A stretch of DNA of 64,000 nucleotides, taken from assembly GCA_963675955.2 (NCBI GenBank), contig CAXXVR010000007.1, positions 620,001 through 684,000 of the forward strand, in the 5' to 3' direction. Within the stretch, counting starts at the first letter, position 1. Every line of letters begins with the position of its first letter. The notes under the pieces are model-generated. The model worked only from the letters and a program-made list of their open reading frames with translations. It was not told where the DNA came from and made no database searches. Below are positions 34,403-43,266 of this stretch, piece by piece. The DNA comes from Desulfocicer sp963675955 (GTDB lineage: Bacteria > Desulfobacterota > Desulfobacteria > Desulfobacterales > Desulfobacteraceae). The translations under genes were made by a program, and so were the position numbers.

Positions 34403-35711
34403 CATTGGTCCGGGTGGGACCGGTGATCAAAAGATCGCCGAGTTTTTCAAAAAAGGCATGGGAATTATTGTGGGCAAGGTACTTTTCCATTGATAAGCCA
34501 TGGGCCTTTGCACGGGCAGAAGTGGTGCCGTCGGCAAAGGCACCGGCCGCATCCGTGGGACCATCGCTGCCATCGGTACCGGCTGATAAAAGCAGGGTAT
34601 GGGGTATTCCTGCCAGTTCAATGCCTGCGGCCAGTGCCAACTCCATATTGCGCCCTCCCTTCCCCTCCCCTTTCAGGGTCACGGTGGTTTCACCACCGGA
34701 AAGCACACAGGCCGGTTTCTTAACAGGCCTGTCTGCCCATTGCACTTCCCTTGCAACGGCACACAGCACCTTTGCCACCTCTCCGGCTTCTCCCTGGACG
34801 CTGGAAGAGAGTACAACAGGGGTATAACCAAAATCTATGGCTGCTTTTTCCGCGGCACTCAAGGCATCGGAAAGACTGCCGACAATGTGATTATCCACCG
34901 CATCAAACAGATCATCCCCGGGCTTCGGGGTCTCCCGGATCTGTCCTTTTTCCCCCGCTTGAATATGCATTGCAACGGTTTCAGGCACCTTGTCCCAAAG
35001 GTCGTAACCCTCAAGGATTTTCCTGCAATCCTCAAAGGTACCGCTGTCCGGGGCGGTGATGCCCGAGGCAATGATATCCAGATCATCACCGATGACATCG
35101 GACAGGATCAATGAAACCACACGGGCACCATTGGTGTGTCGGCACAATTGCCCACCTTTTATGCGTGAAAGATGTTTGCGGATGGTATTGATTTCGTGAA
35201 TGGTTGCTCCGCACCCCAGCAGAAGCCGGGTGGTATGGTGTTTATCCGTAAGGGTGATACCCTCTGCTGGTGCCGGGGTGAGGGCTGAGCCTCCACCGGA
35301 GATCATGCAGATAATCAGATCATCGGGACCGGCCTTGGCAACCATGGACAAAAGCGCATGGGTGGCCCTGACGCCATTTTCATCGGGTAACGGGTGACCG
35401 GCCTCCATCAACAGACATTTACGAAGCGTTACACCGTGACCATACTTGGTAATCACCAGACCATCGTGGACACAATCCCCAAGTATGATTTCAGCTTCCC
35501 CGACCATTGCAGCGGAGGCTTTTCCAGCCCCCACCAGGTAAATATGCCTTATGGTATTCAAATCAATGGGGGTTCCCCCGATGCTCACATGATTATTGAC
35601 CCTGGTAAGAATGCGTCTAACGCAGGTTTCAGGAGCCACCGCCGAAATGGCTGCCTGAAAAATGGCCGTTGCCGTTTTTTTCATTGCCTGAAGATTGTCT
35701 GGGTCCTGCAT
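34368..35711 (-). CDS. Glycerate 2-kinase (MOFRL family)
   Basis: About 447 residues, GckA/TtuD family: phosphorylates D-glycerate at C2 using ATP. Start: the ATG at 35711 (or the tandem ATG at 35717), with GGAGGAG 4-10 bp before; the frame extends further upstream but without family-like sequence. Characteristic parts are YLVGAGKASAAMV (catalytic Lys), the glycine-rich ICMISGGGSALTPAPAEG, a central VLSGGETTVTLKG and the C-terminal MOFRL segment LLSAGTDGSDGPTDAAGAF. It stands alone on the minus strand. It would feed glycerate from serine or glyoxylate metabolism into 2-phosphoglycerate. Confidence 0.9.
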   Translation of the reverse strand: MQDPDNLQAMKKTATAIFQAAISAVAPETCVRRILTRVNNHVSIGGTPIDLNTIRHIYLVGAGKASAAMVGEAEIILGDCVHDGLVITKYGHGVTLRKCLLMEAGHPLPDENGVRATHALLSMVAKAGPDDLIICMISGGGSALTPAPAEGITLTDKHHTTRLLLGCGATIHEINTIRKHLSRIKGGQLCRHTNGARVVSLILSDVIGDDLDIIASGITAPDSGTFEDCRKILEGYDLWDKVPETVAMHIQAGEKGQIRETPKPGDDLFDAVDNHIVGSLSDALSAAEKAAIDFGYTPVVLSSSVQGEAGEVAKVLCAVAREVQWADRPVKKPACVLSGGETTVTLKGEGKGGRNMELALAAGIELAGIPHTLLLSAGTDGSDGPTDAAGAFADGTTSARAKAHGLSMEKYLAHNNSHAFFEKLGDLLITGPTRTNVMDLQIFLIDG

Positions 35712-35821
35712 TGTCATCATCTCCTCCCATTCTTTCACGACTGTTTTAATAACATACATGGCAGTGTAACCATCTGCCACAACAAAACTTGAAACGCCAG
35801 TCATTGCAGAGCCTCTTAGGC

Positions 35822-35856
35822 GGAGTTTCTCATAACAGCCATGTCCTGTCGGACAC
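35822..35856 (+). repeat. Dispersed repeat B, copy 2
   Basis: Contains the same ATAACAGCCATGTCCT core as 12668-12702, again in an intergenic spacer. The surrounding 545-bp spacer (35712-36257) also holds a large imperfect hairpin and a sigma-54 promoter; no gene is seen in it. Confidence 0.5.
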
Positions 35857-35909
35857 AACAAATATAGGGTCGTAGACGCGGAGCCAAATGGTATTATACC
35901 GCCGCCCCC

Positions 35910-35978
35910 CCCGACGGGCAATGGGCCCGGACCGGAACTATAGACAGTTCAATTGTCCGGTTCCTATTGCCCATCGGG
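35910..35978. repeat. Large imperfect inverted repeat
   Basis: Outer arms CCCGACGGGCAAT (35910-35922) and ATTGCCCATCGGG (35966-35978) match at 12 of 13 positions. Inner arms ACCGGA/TCCGGT (35931-35936, 35956-35961) are perfect. There is no T tract. It lies between the divergent glycerate kinase and MttB-homologue genes, about 200 bp upstream of the sigma-54 promoter, a position suitable for an enhancer-type site. Confidence 0.5.
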
Positions 35979-36179
35979 AACTCGGTTCATATGAGATATC
36001 TTCAAGTATATTGTAAATATTCAATCTGCCAGAAAAACTCAAATGAAAGGCATTGTTATTTTTTTCAATAAAAACGGATCTCCCTCCACACCTCAACATA
36101 CATAACACATTGATATAAATATATAAAAAAACATCCTCAATCAAAAACAAAGCCGATGCCCCCTCTCTTGTCCAAAAAA

Positions 36180-36195
36180 TGGCATGGCAAATGCA
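36180..36195 (+). promoter_or_regulatory. Sigma-54 promoter of the MttB-homologue operon
   Basis: TGGCATGGCAAATGCA matches TGGCAYG-N4-TTGCA closely: the -24 GG and -12 GC are 10 bp apart. It lies 62 bp upstream of the ATG at 36258. A sigma-54-dependent response regulator is encoded 5.6 kb downstream in the same locus, which makes it the obvious candidate activator. Confidence 0.75.
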
Positions 36196-36257
36196 TAACT
36201 ACATTGGCAATTCAAGTTGAAACGTAAGATTTTAAAAAAACCACTGGGAGTAAATAC

Positions 36258-37691
36258 ATGGCACTGAACAATTTTATCCAGATAATGGGAGACAATACCC
36301 TTACCACCATTCACGACGCAACCATGGAAGTGCTGGCGGATACCGGTGTTGAATTTCAAAACCAGGAGGCACTGAAGCTGTTCAAAGCCCATGGAGCGGT
36401 TGTGGATGGAAATCGAGTAAAATTCTCCTCAAAGCTTGTGGAAAGATCCATTGAAACAGCTCCGGCCGCTTTCACACTCTGGGCTCGGGATGAAAAACGA
36501 TCCATCCTCGTGGGAGAGGGGCAACCCCGCACCCACGTGGAACCCAGTAATGGCACCATCCACGCCCAGAGCCTGAAAAAGGGCAGAACCCTTGCCGTTA
36601 TGGACGACCTGATCAATTTTTTAAAACTGGCCCAGGCAAGTGAAATCTGCACCATCAACGGGGGTATCCCGGTGGAACCCAGTGATTTAAAGGGGACAGA
36701 CAGCTATCTGGATATCTTCTTTACAACCCTGAAGCACACGGACAAACCCATCAGAAGCAATGTGGGCACCCGGCAGCAGATCGAAAACATGTTTGAGATG
36801 TTTGAAATTGCAAAGGGAGAAAAGGGTTACCTGAAAGATCATCCATCCATATATGCCAGCATCAACCCCTTAAGTCCCCTGGCCTATGATACCATACCCA
36901 CGGAAACCATCATGACCTATGCCCGCCACGGCCAACCGGTGACAGTACTTTCCTGTGCCCTTGCAGGCATATCTGCCCCCATGAGCCTCATGGGAACTGC
37001 CGTGATGCAGAACGCCGAGATCCTTTCAGGTCTGGTGCTGACCCAACTGGTGAATCCCGGAGTTCCGTTTATCTATGCCCCGGCCTCTTCGGTGCCCAAC
37101 ATGCAAACCGGTCAGTATGTCACAGGTTCCCCGGAGTCCAACGTGATAAACATGGGCAACATCCAGCTGGCAAGGCAGATGTATCATCTTCCCACCCGCA
37201 CCATGGCAGGGCTCACCGATACCAAAGCCATTGATGCCCAGGCCGGTTTTGAAACCATGCAGAACCTTTTTCAGTGCATGATGGGAGGGGCAAGCATCAT
37301 TAATGAGTGCCTGGGGGTGATGGATTCCATTATGACCAACTCCTATGAAAAATTTATTCTGGATGAAGAGATGATCGCCAGAATCTTAAGATTTATGGAG
37401 GGAATGACCGGTCCCAACCAGGACACCTCCGTGGATGTGATCAAGGAGGTGGGACCCAGGGGCAGTTTTCTCTCCCACATGAGCACCATGAAAATATGCC
37501 GCAATGCCTGGCGGCCCACGGTGTCATCCTGGGATAATTTTGACCGCTGGCAGGGCAACGGCTCAAAGGATGTAACAAGGGCTGCCGCAGAAAAATATAA
37601 AGAAATCCTGGCCAGCGCTCCGGAATCCACCCTGGATGCCCAGGCAGAAAAGGAACTTACCGCCTTTGTGCAACGCAGTCGTTCAGTATAA
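36258..37691 (+). CDS. Trimethylamine methyltransferase family protein without pyrrolysine (MtgB-like)
   Basis: 477 residues of the MttB family (PF06253/COG5598). Family segments include TMEVLADTGVEFQNQEAL at the N-terminus, GTDSYLDIFFTTLKHTDKP in the middle and TMAGLTDTKAIDAQAGFET in the region that carries pyrrolysine in true MttB. Here that position is an ordinary Leu codon (AGLTDTK). Non-pyrrolysine members include the glycine betaine methyltransferase MtgB, so a betaine or related quaternary amine is the likely substrate. GGGAG lies eight bases before the ATG. It is the first gene behind the sigma-54 promoter and is followed by a small membrane protein and a UAG-containing paralogue. Confidence 0.85.
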   Translation: MALNNFIQIMGDNTLTTIHDATMEVLADTGVEFQNQEALKLFKAHGAVVDGNRVKFSSKLVERSIETAPAAFTLWARDEKRSILVGEGQPRTHVEPSNGTIHAQSLKKGRTLAVMDDLINFLKLAQASEICTINGGIPVEPSDLKGTDSYLDIFFTTLKHTDKPIRSNVGTRQQIENMFEMFEIAKGEKGYLKDHPSIYASINPLSPLAYDTIPTETIMTYARHGQPVTVLSCALAGISAPMSLMGTAVMQNAEILSGLVLTQLVNPGVPFIYAPASSVPNMQTGQYVTGSPESNVINMGNIQLARQMYHLPTRTMAGLTDTKAIDAQAGFETMQNLFQCMMGGASIINECLGVMDSIMTNSYEKFILDEEMIARILRFMEGMTGPNQDTSVDVIKEVGPRGSFLSHMSTMKICRNAWRPTVSSWDNFDRWQGNGSKDVTRAAAEKYKEILASAPESTLDAQAEKELTAFVQRSRSV

Positions 37692-37696
37692 GCGGC

Positions 37697-37846
37697 ATGG
37701 CAGTTTATATGAAAAAGAAGGTGCTGGGTTTTGGGTACTGGGTGTTAACCGCAACTATTTTTTCATTATTCGTTGTGGCAGGTGCTTACTGCCATGTGGG
37801 TTATATAAATTTTAAAGACACACTGTATAAAATTGCCAGTCGTTAA
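37697..37846 (+). CDS. Small single-span membrane protein between the two methyltransferase genes
   Basis: A 49-residue frame (ATG 37697 to TAA 37846) starting 5 bp after the stop of the first methyltransferase gene. A second ATG at 37709 gives MKKKVLGFGYW as an alternative N-terminus. A Lys-rich start is followed by one long hydrophobic segment (YWVLTATIFSLFVVAGAY, near residues 14-31) and a polar tail. No clear ribosome binding site is seen, but close spacing would allow coupling. It matches no family known to me. Its place in the operon suggests a membrane anchor or transporter accessory; that is inference. Confidence 0.45.
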   Translation: MAVYMKKKVLGFGYWVLTATIFSLFVVAGAYCHVGYINFKDTLYKIASR

Positions 37847-37889
37847 CAACGCTGGCATGGCCTTAAACTTTAATCAAAGAGGTAATAAA

Positions 37890-39374
37890 ATGGTTACACG
37901 AAATCTATACGCCGACTTTGCATCGTCGGGCGGTTTTGGTTTCAATGTATTTACCGAAAGTGAACTTGAAAAAGTTCACCTCGCCACCCTTGAAGTGATG
38001 AGTAAAACCGGGCTTTATGTAGGAAGTGATGAAGCACTGGATATTCTTGAAGGGGGCGGTGCCAAGATTGACCGCAAAAAGAAAATTGTAAAATTTCCTG
38101 CCTACCTGGTGGAAGACTGCATCCGTTCAGCCCCACCCCAGATCGTTCAATATGGGCGGGAATCCAAGCATGATATCGTGCTTGAGGGCAAACGCACCCA
38201 CTTTTGTACCTTTGGCCAGGGGGTTTCCGTCATGGACACCGATGGCACGGTGCGACCGTCCATGAAGGAGGATGTTGCCAAGGCGGCCCTTCTCACCGAT
38301 GCCATGGAAGAGGTGGATGTGTGCGAACGCTCTTTAACCGCTGGAGATGCCCCGGACAATGTAGCCCCCATCCACGAGGCCGAAGTGGTATTTCCCAGTA
38401 CCACAAAGCATACCATCTATGGTCCTGGCAATGGCTGGCGTGCTGGCAAGATCATCAAGATGGCCCAGGCCATTGTGGGCGGAGAAGAGGAACTGCGGGA
38501 ACATCCCATCCTCACCATCAACTGCTCTCCCACAAGTCCCCTGACTCTGGATGTCAATTGCTGCACCGGTGTCATGACATGCGCAAGGGCAGGGGTTCCC
38601 TGTAACCTGATTTCCATGGTCATGGCCGGGGCCACCGGTCCCATCACCCTGGCAGGTTCTCTTGTGACTCACAACTGTGAAATCCTGGGTGCCATTGTGC
38701 TGCATCAGCTCACCTGCAAGGGCGCACCGGTAATTTACGGCTGCTCTTCTCTGGCATTTGATCTGAAGCTGACCACCACACCCGTTGGCTCCCCCGAATG
38801 CGCACTCCTCAACGCCGCCGCGCCCGCCCTTGCCCAGAAATACAAACTGCCGAGCTTTGCCGCCGGTGGTTAGGCTGACTCTAAATTACCCGATGCCCAG
38901 GCAGGTCATGAAAAAACCCTGACTGCCATGGCAGCCAATAATGCGGGTGCCAACCTGATGTACGGTGCTGGAATGCTGGATTCCGGCCTGATCTTCAGTT
39001 ACGCCCAGCTGGTCATTGATAATGATATCTTCAAGATGGTCCGAAAAGTGATGCAGGGCATCACCATTGACGACGAAAATCTGGCAGTGGATATTATCAA
39101 GGCTGTGGGACCCGGTGGTGATTTTCTCATGCAGCCCCACACCATCAAGTACATGCGTACATTGGGCTCCAAGCCCAATATTATTGAGCGAGGCAACTAC
39201 GATCGATGGCAAACCAAGGGCGGAAAGGACATGGCTGAACGGGCTGCGGAAAAAGCCGCCCATCTGCTGGCAACCCATAAGCCCACACCATTGAGTGCCG
39301 AAGCAACATCTGCCCTTCGATCCATTGTGGAAGAGGCCGATGCTGAAAATGCAGAAATGAACAAAAAGAAGTAA
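37890..39374 (+). CDS. mttB: Trimethylamine methyltransferase MttB with in-frame UAG (pyrrolysine)
   Basis: 494 residues when the TAG at 38871-38873 (codon 328) is read through; a normal MttB has about 495. The start is the ATG at 37890 with AGAGG seven bases upstream. The codons before the TAG encode LPSFAAGG and those after it ADSKLPDAQAGHEKTLTAM, which is exactly the context of the pyrrolysine in methanogen MttB. Homology continues without a frame change to the TAA at 39374. MttB transfers a methyl group of trimethylamine to the corrinoid protein MttC, with pyrrolysine in the active site. No mttC lies directly beside it. The pyl genes and tRNA-Pyl are not in this window. An annotation that stops at the TAG would wrongly give two ORFs. 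Confidence 0.92.
38871..38873 (+). other. In-frame TAG, predicted pyrrolysine codon
   Basis: The amber codon falls at position 328 of mttB, between GG and ADSK, the conserved place of pyrrolysine in the family. The paralogue 1.6 kb upstream has a Leu codon at the same place. The reading frame stays open for 500 bp beyond it with strong family similarity. Confidence 0.92.
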
Positions 39375-39491
39375 ATAAATTAGCGTAACTTAAATGCCGC
39401 AGGAAATGGCCACGAACCTGGCAGGGACCAGGACAACGCCATCCCAAAGACATGAAGATACGCTGATTAAGATATATAGTGTTATCCAGCA

Positions 39492-39525
39492 GTGGTCTCC
39501 TTTTGATCTTCCAAAAGGAGACCAC
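39492..39525 (+). terminator. Perfect hairpin after mttB (possible terminator)
   Basis: A 13-bp perfect stem GTGGTCTCCTTTT/AAAAGGAGACCAC with an 8-nt loop lies 118 bp past the mttB stop. No T tract follows, so it may be a transcript-stabilising or pausing structure instead of an intrinsic terminator. Confidence 0.5.
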
Positions 39526-40068
39526 ACCCTCCCTCATGGCGTCTTTATCTGCCACCTCATACATGAATTATCACTTTGATTGCCCAGAAAACAACCTGAA
39601 TGTCACCTGCAACATATAAGACTCTTCCTGGTAAAACTCATTGAACACATGGCAAAATTTACCAAGGCAAAGCTCTATCACAAAGTTGTGGGGCAAGATG
39701 ATCTGCGGGAAATTGGCATTATGCTGCCATGAAAGCCCCTTTCTGCAATTCACAATTTTTCAACTATCTAATATTTTTTTAACGATAGCCATTTCATTTC
39801 CAATGCAGAAACAACACAAACCGCGTTTTCACTCATTTTATAACTCCGTCCAATAATCAAATAACCACCTGATATAATCCCTATATACAACACCAATACT
39901 AAAGACTTCCTCATAATTTTATAAAAACAATACCTCTCCGGTATGCTCCCTGCAATCAACAGGTAAGGATTTAATGAACTGGAATTTTGCCCTGATAACT
40001 GAAGTAATCTTTGGTTCTAAAGGTGGCATCATTCTCATTTATTATAACGTAATATAAAGGAGCGTACC
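39526..40068. other. Intergenic region upstream of the BCCT gene
   Basis: About 540 bp, AT-rich, with no convincing gene. A TGGCAT...TGCC sequence near 39715-39729 resembles a sigma-54 site but has 9 instead of 10 bp between GG and GC, so it is not called. Confidence 0.4.
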
Positions 40069-41667
40069 ATGAGCAAGACCTCTCAAACTGGAAAAATTGA
40101 AATAGAACCTGTTCTATTTTTTTCAGCACTTGGCATCACCCTTTTAACCTGTATCCCCATTGTCATGTTCCAGGAACAGGCCCTGAACGTACTTGTTAAT
40201 ATTCGAAAATTTTTCACAGGACCCCTGGGCTGGATGTTTCTGCTTTTTGGGGTGGGTGCAGTGGTCTTTATGCTGTGGCTGATCTTTGGGAAATATAAAG
40301 ATGTAAGACTGGGGGGACCTGACGAAAAACCTGAATTTTCCACCCTGAGCTGGATCGCCATGCTTTTTTGCTGCGGCATTGGTACCGGATTGATTTACTG
40401 GGCCTTTATTGAACCGACCTACTACCTGCAGACCCCGCCCTTTGGTCTTGAACCGGGGAGCACCGAGGCAAGGGAGTGGGCTGCTGCCTACGGTATCTAC
40501 CACTGGGGGTACGTGCCCTGGGCCATTAGTTGCATTTTTGGCATTCCCATTGCCTACTCCTATTACAATCGAAAAACCGATCGATTAAGTATAGGGGCCG
40601 CATTTGAGGGACACCTTGGCAAACATGTATGGTTTGCCACGGTGGTGGATCTTCTGGTAATGTTTGCCATCCTGGGTAATGTGGTCACCGTGCTTGGCCT
40701 TGGTACCCCCATGCTGTCTGCCACCATTGCAAAATTCATTGGTAGTGAACCCAGCCTGGGACTGGATGTTACTGTGGTGGGCATCTGGACGGTGATGTTC
40801 TGCGCCAGCTGTTATTTCGGGCTGAACAAGGGAATCAAAATTTTAAGTAACGTCAATCTTATGCTGGCCTTTGTGGCCATGACTTTTGTGCTCTTCGCCG
40901 GTCCCACCAGCTTTATTCTCAACACCTTTACCAACAGCCTTGGTCTGATTTTCCAGAACACCATCCGCATGGCCCTGAACACAGACCCCATTGGCGGCGG
41001 TGGCTGGCCCCAGGGCTGGACCATCTTCTTCTGGGCATGGTGGCTGGGTTCCGCTCCCTTTGTTGGCGTATTTCTGGCAAAGATTTCCAAGGGTCGAACC
41101 TTAAGGGAACTTGCCATTGCTCCCCTGGTTTGGGGACCCCTTGGATGTGCGCTTTTCTTTGGGGTTTTTGGTGGATATGGCCTGCATGTGGAACTGTTCG
41201 GAGCTGAAACCATGACCACATTGATGGCAGCTGGTGGCCCTGCCAAAACCATTGCCTCCCTCATTGCTGCCCTGCCTGCCGGTCATATCATGCTTCCCCT
41301 TTTTATTGTGCTCATGTTCATCTTCTGTGCCACTACCCTGGATTCTGCATCCTATGTACTGGCCACAGTGAGCACAAAAAAATTACCCATGGGCCAGGAA
41401 CCGGCAAGGTGGAATCGTATGTTCTGGTCTGTAGTCAACGGGGGTGCCGCCATCAGTCTGATGTTTGTTGGAGGTCTGAAACCACTGCAGGCCGTTGCAG
41501 TATTAACGTCATTTCCCTTAATGTTTGTCATGCTGGGAGCGGGATACTTCTTTTTAAAAGATTTAAAACTGCTTGATATCAAAGGCGATATAAATGAGAA
41601 ATATCAACCTGTTGCAGCAAATAATATAACAAAAATAGAACGTGTGCACCTTAAAGATGCCGTGTAA
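40069..41667 (+). CDS. BCCT family betaine/carnitine/choline transporter
   Basis: 532 residues with 12 membrane helices, BCCT family. Diagnostic parts are LFCCGIGTGLIYWAFIEPTYY near residue 100, YGIYHWGYVPWAISCIFGIP near 143 and FFWAWWLGSAPFVGVFLAKISKGRT near 322 (residues 322-346), where the Trp-rich signature helix contains the aromatic substrate box. Members import glycine betaine, choline, carnitine or related compounds driven by Na+, H+ or exchange. AAGGAGCG precedes the ATG. The neighbouring MttB-family methyltransferases make a methylated-amine substrate likely. Confidence 0.92.
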   Translation: MSKTSQTGKIEIEPVLFFSALGITLLTCIPIVMFQEQALNVLVNIRKFFTGPLGWMFLLFGVGAVVFMLWLIFGKYKDVRLGGPDEKPEFSTLSWIAMLFCCGIGTGLIYWAFIEPTYYLQTPPFGLEPGSTEAREWAAAYGIYHWGYVPWAISCIFGIPIAYSYYNRKTDRLSIGAAFEGHLGKHVWFATVVDLLVMFAILGNVVTVLGLGTPMLSATIAKFIGSEPSLGLDVTVVGIWTVMFCASCYFGLNKGIKILSNVNLMLAFVAMTFVLFAGPTSFILNTFTNSLGLIFQNTIRMALNTDPIGGGGWPQGWTIFFWAWWLGSAPFVGVFLAKISKGRTLRELAIAPLVWGPLGCALFFGVFGGYGLHVELFGAETMTTLMAAGGPAKTIASLIAALPAGHIMLPLFIVLMFIFCATTLDSASYVLATVSTKKLPMGQEPARWNRMFWSVVNGGAAISLMFVGGLKPLQAVAVLTSFPLMFVMLGAGYFFLKDLKLLDIKGDINEKYQPVAANNITKIERVHLKDAV

Positions 41668-41700
41668 TTTTCAAAAAAAAAGATCCGTTTAAATTCAAAA

Positions 41701-41736
41701 AAGCCCCCTGCATCCTGGCAAGGGGCTTTTTTCTTT
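41701..41736. terminator. Bidirectional intrinsic terminator
   Basis: Stem AAGCCCC (41701-41707) / GGGGCTT (41722-41728) with a T-rich run on the plus strand and T residues on the minus strand as well. It sits between the convergent BCCT and response-regulator genes and can serve both. Confidence 0.85.
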
Positions 41737-41817
41737 TGAATAATGCCAAAGCTGATGAACGGCCCACATGGATAACTGCTCCAAATCATTATTAAGTGTG
41801 CTGCGGTCAACGCCATA

Positions 41818-43218
41818 TCAATCAAGCATATCGTCACCCATGAGTTTTCTCACCCGATAGCGAAAAGTATGATGTTTAATGTTAAGAAGCTTTGCAGCCC
41901 TTGTCTCATTGCCCTTGGTCATTTTCAGGGCCTGGGTGTAATAATGTATCTCCATGGCGGCCCGAACCTCTTCCAGATCAATGCCGGTGGGTGGCAGCGG
42001 TGCAAAGCCAGTGGACGGCATTTGCGGCATCACCCTCCCCCGTTGCACCTCATCAAGGCCAAGGGCCTTTGCAGAGAGCACATCTCCCGTGGCCGTTAAT
42101 ACGGCCCGCTCCATCATATTTTTCAATTCCCTGACATTGCCGCTCCAGCTGTAAAGCTTTAACAGCTCTGCTGCACTCTCGGAGATATCCTTTATCTTTT
42201 TTCCAAATTTTTCGTTAAAAACATGGAGAAAATACCGGGCCAGCAGCACCACATCATCCTGGCGTTCCCCCAGGGAGGGGACATGAATTTTGATGACACC
42301 CAGACGAAAATAAAGATCCTTTCGAAAGGTTTCCTCGCTGACCATCTGCTCCAGATCCTTGTTTGTGGCAGAGATAATCCTTGTAACCACCCGCTGGCTT
42401 TTAACCCCCCCCACCTTGAAAAACTCACCATCTTCCAGAAACCGCAAAAGTTTAGCCTGGGCATCAAGGCGCAGGTCACCCACCTCATCCAAAAACAAGG
42501 TACCGTTTTCTGCACTCTCAATAAGCCCTTGTTTTCCCGTGGCAATGGCTCCACTGAAGGCTCCTTTTTCATAACCGAACAGCTCACTCTCCAAAAGATC
42601 TTTGGGAATGGCCGCACAGTTCACCGTCACAAAAGGACCTTTAAAGTTGGGACTTCGGTGATGAATGGTGCTGGCAATGAGCTCCTTTCCTGTCCCCGTC
42701 TCTCCCTGAATCAACACGGGGGTATCCGGACTCTTTGAAATAACGGCAAGGTACTCCATGAGATCATGGATAACATTACTTTCTCCTATGAAGCAGGGAA
42801 GTTCCTCCCGGATCTGTTTTTCCTGGAGAAGGCGCACCTCCTTTCTCAGACGAATGGTTTCAAGTGCATTGGCAATGGTCACCTCAAGGCCTTCCATGTG
42901 GATGGGTTTAACCACATAATCATGCGCCCCCTGTTTCATGCACTGGATCACGGAATCCACCCCTTCAAAGGCGGTGATCATGATGATCAGAATCTGTTCA
43001 AACTTTGCCTTGAATTTACCCAGCGCATCAATACCACTCATGCCCGGCAGATTGATGTCCAGCAGCATGAGATCAGGTGAACCGTTTGCAACCGCATGCT
43101 CAAGGGCCTCTTCTGCTGTGGCAAAGGTGAAAACCTGATACTCATCTTCAAGATCCAGGGCGATGCCTTCCCGAATGGATTTTTCATCATCAACAATGAA
43201 TATGGAATAATCAAGCAT
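41818..43218 (-). CDS. Sigma-54-dependent response regulator (REC-AAA+-Fis)
   Basis: 466 residues from the ATG at 43218, preceded by AGGAGA; the longer frame adds 15 unrelated residues. Receiver (4-120) with acceptor Asp in LLDINLPGMSG. AAA+ domain (about 140-370) with Walker A GETGTGKE, the sigma-54 contact loop as GAFSGA (variant of GAFTGA), Walker B GTLFLDEVGDL and the arginine-finger region. C-terminal Fis-type helix-turn-helix (ETRAAKLLNIKHHTFRYRVR). It is an NtrC-like activator, co-transcribed with the kinase gene 48 bp upstream. The sigma-54 promoter before the MttB-family operon is the best candidate target in the window. Confidence 0.93.
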   Translation of the reverse strand: MLDYSIFIVDDEKSIREGIALDLEDEYQVFTFATAEEALEHAVANGSPDLMLLDINLPGMSGIDALGKFKAKFEQILIIMITAFEGVDSVIQCMKQGAHDYVVKPIHMEGLEVTIANALETIRLRKEVRLLQEKQIREELPCFIGESNVIHDLMEYLAVISKSPDTPVLIQGETGTGKELIASTIHHRSPNFKGPFVTVNCAAIPKDLLESELFGYEKGAFSGAIATGKQGLIESAENGTLFLDEVGDLRLDAQAKLLRFLEDGEFFKVGGVKSQRVVTRIISATNKDLEQMVSEETFRKDLYFRLGVIKIHVPSLGERQDDVVLLARYFLHVFNEKFGKKIKDISESAAELLKLYSWSGNVRELKNMMERAVLTATGDVLSAKALGLDEVQRGRVMPQMPSTGFAPLPPTGIDLEEVRAAMEIHYYTQALKMTKGNETRAAKLLNIKHHTFRYRVRKLMGDDMLD

Positions 43219-43266
43219 ATATGTATCTCCTGAAAATATGGAATGTCCTCTGTTTAAAAACAAAAT

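Noticed and set aside
37833..37889. TTG start of mttB at 37833
   Set aside because: It overlaps the small membrane-protein frame and lacks a binding site; the ATG at 37890 has AGAGG at good spacing and gives the normal length.
38928..39374. Separate 148-residue protein after the TAG
   Set aside because: It is in the same frame as the upstream part and is simply the C-terminal third of MttB.
39715..39729. Sigma-54 promoter before the BCCT gene
   Set aside because: The spacing between GG and GC is 9 bp, not 10, and it is 340 bp from the start codon.
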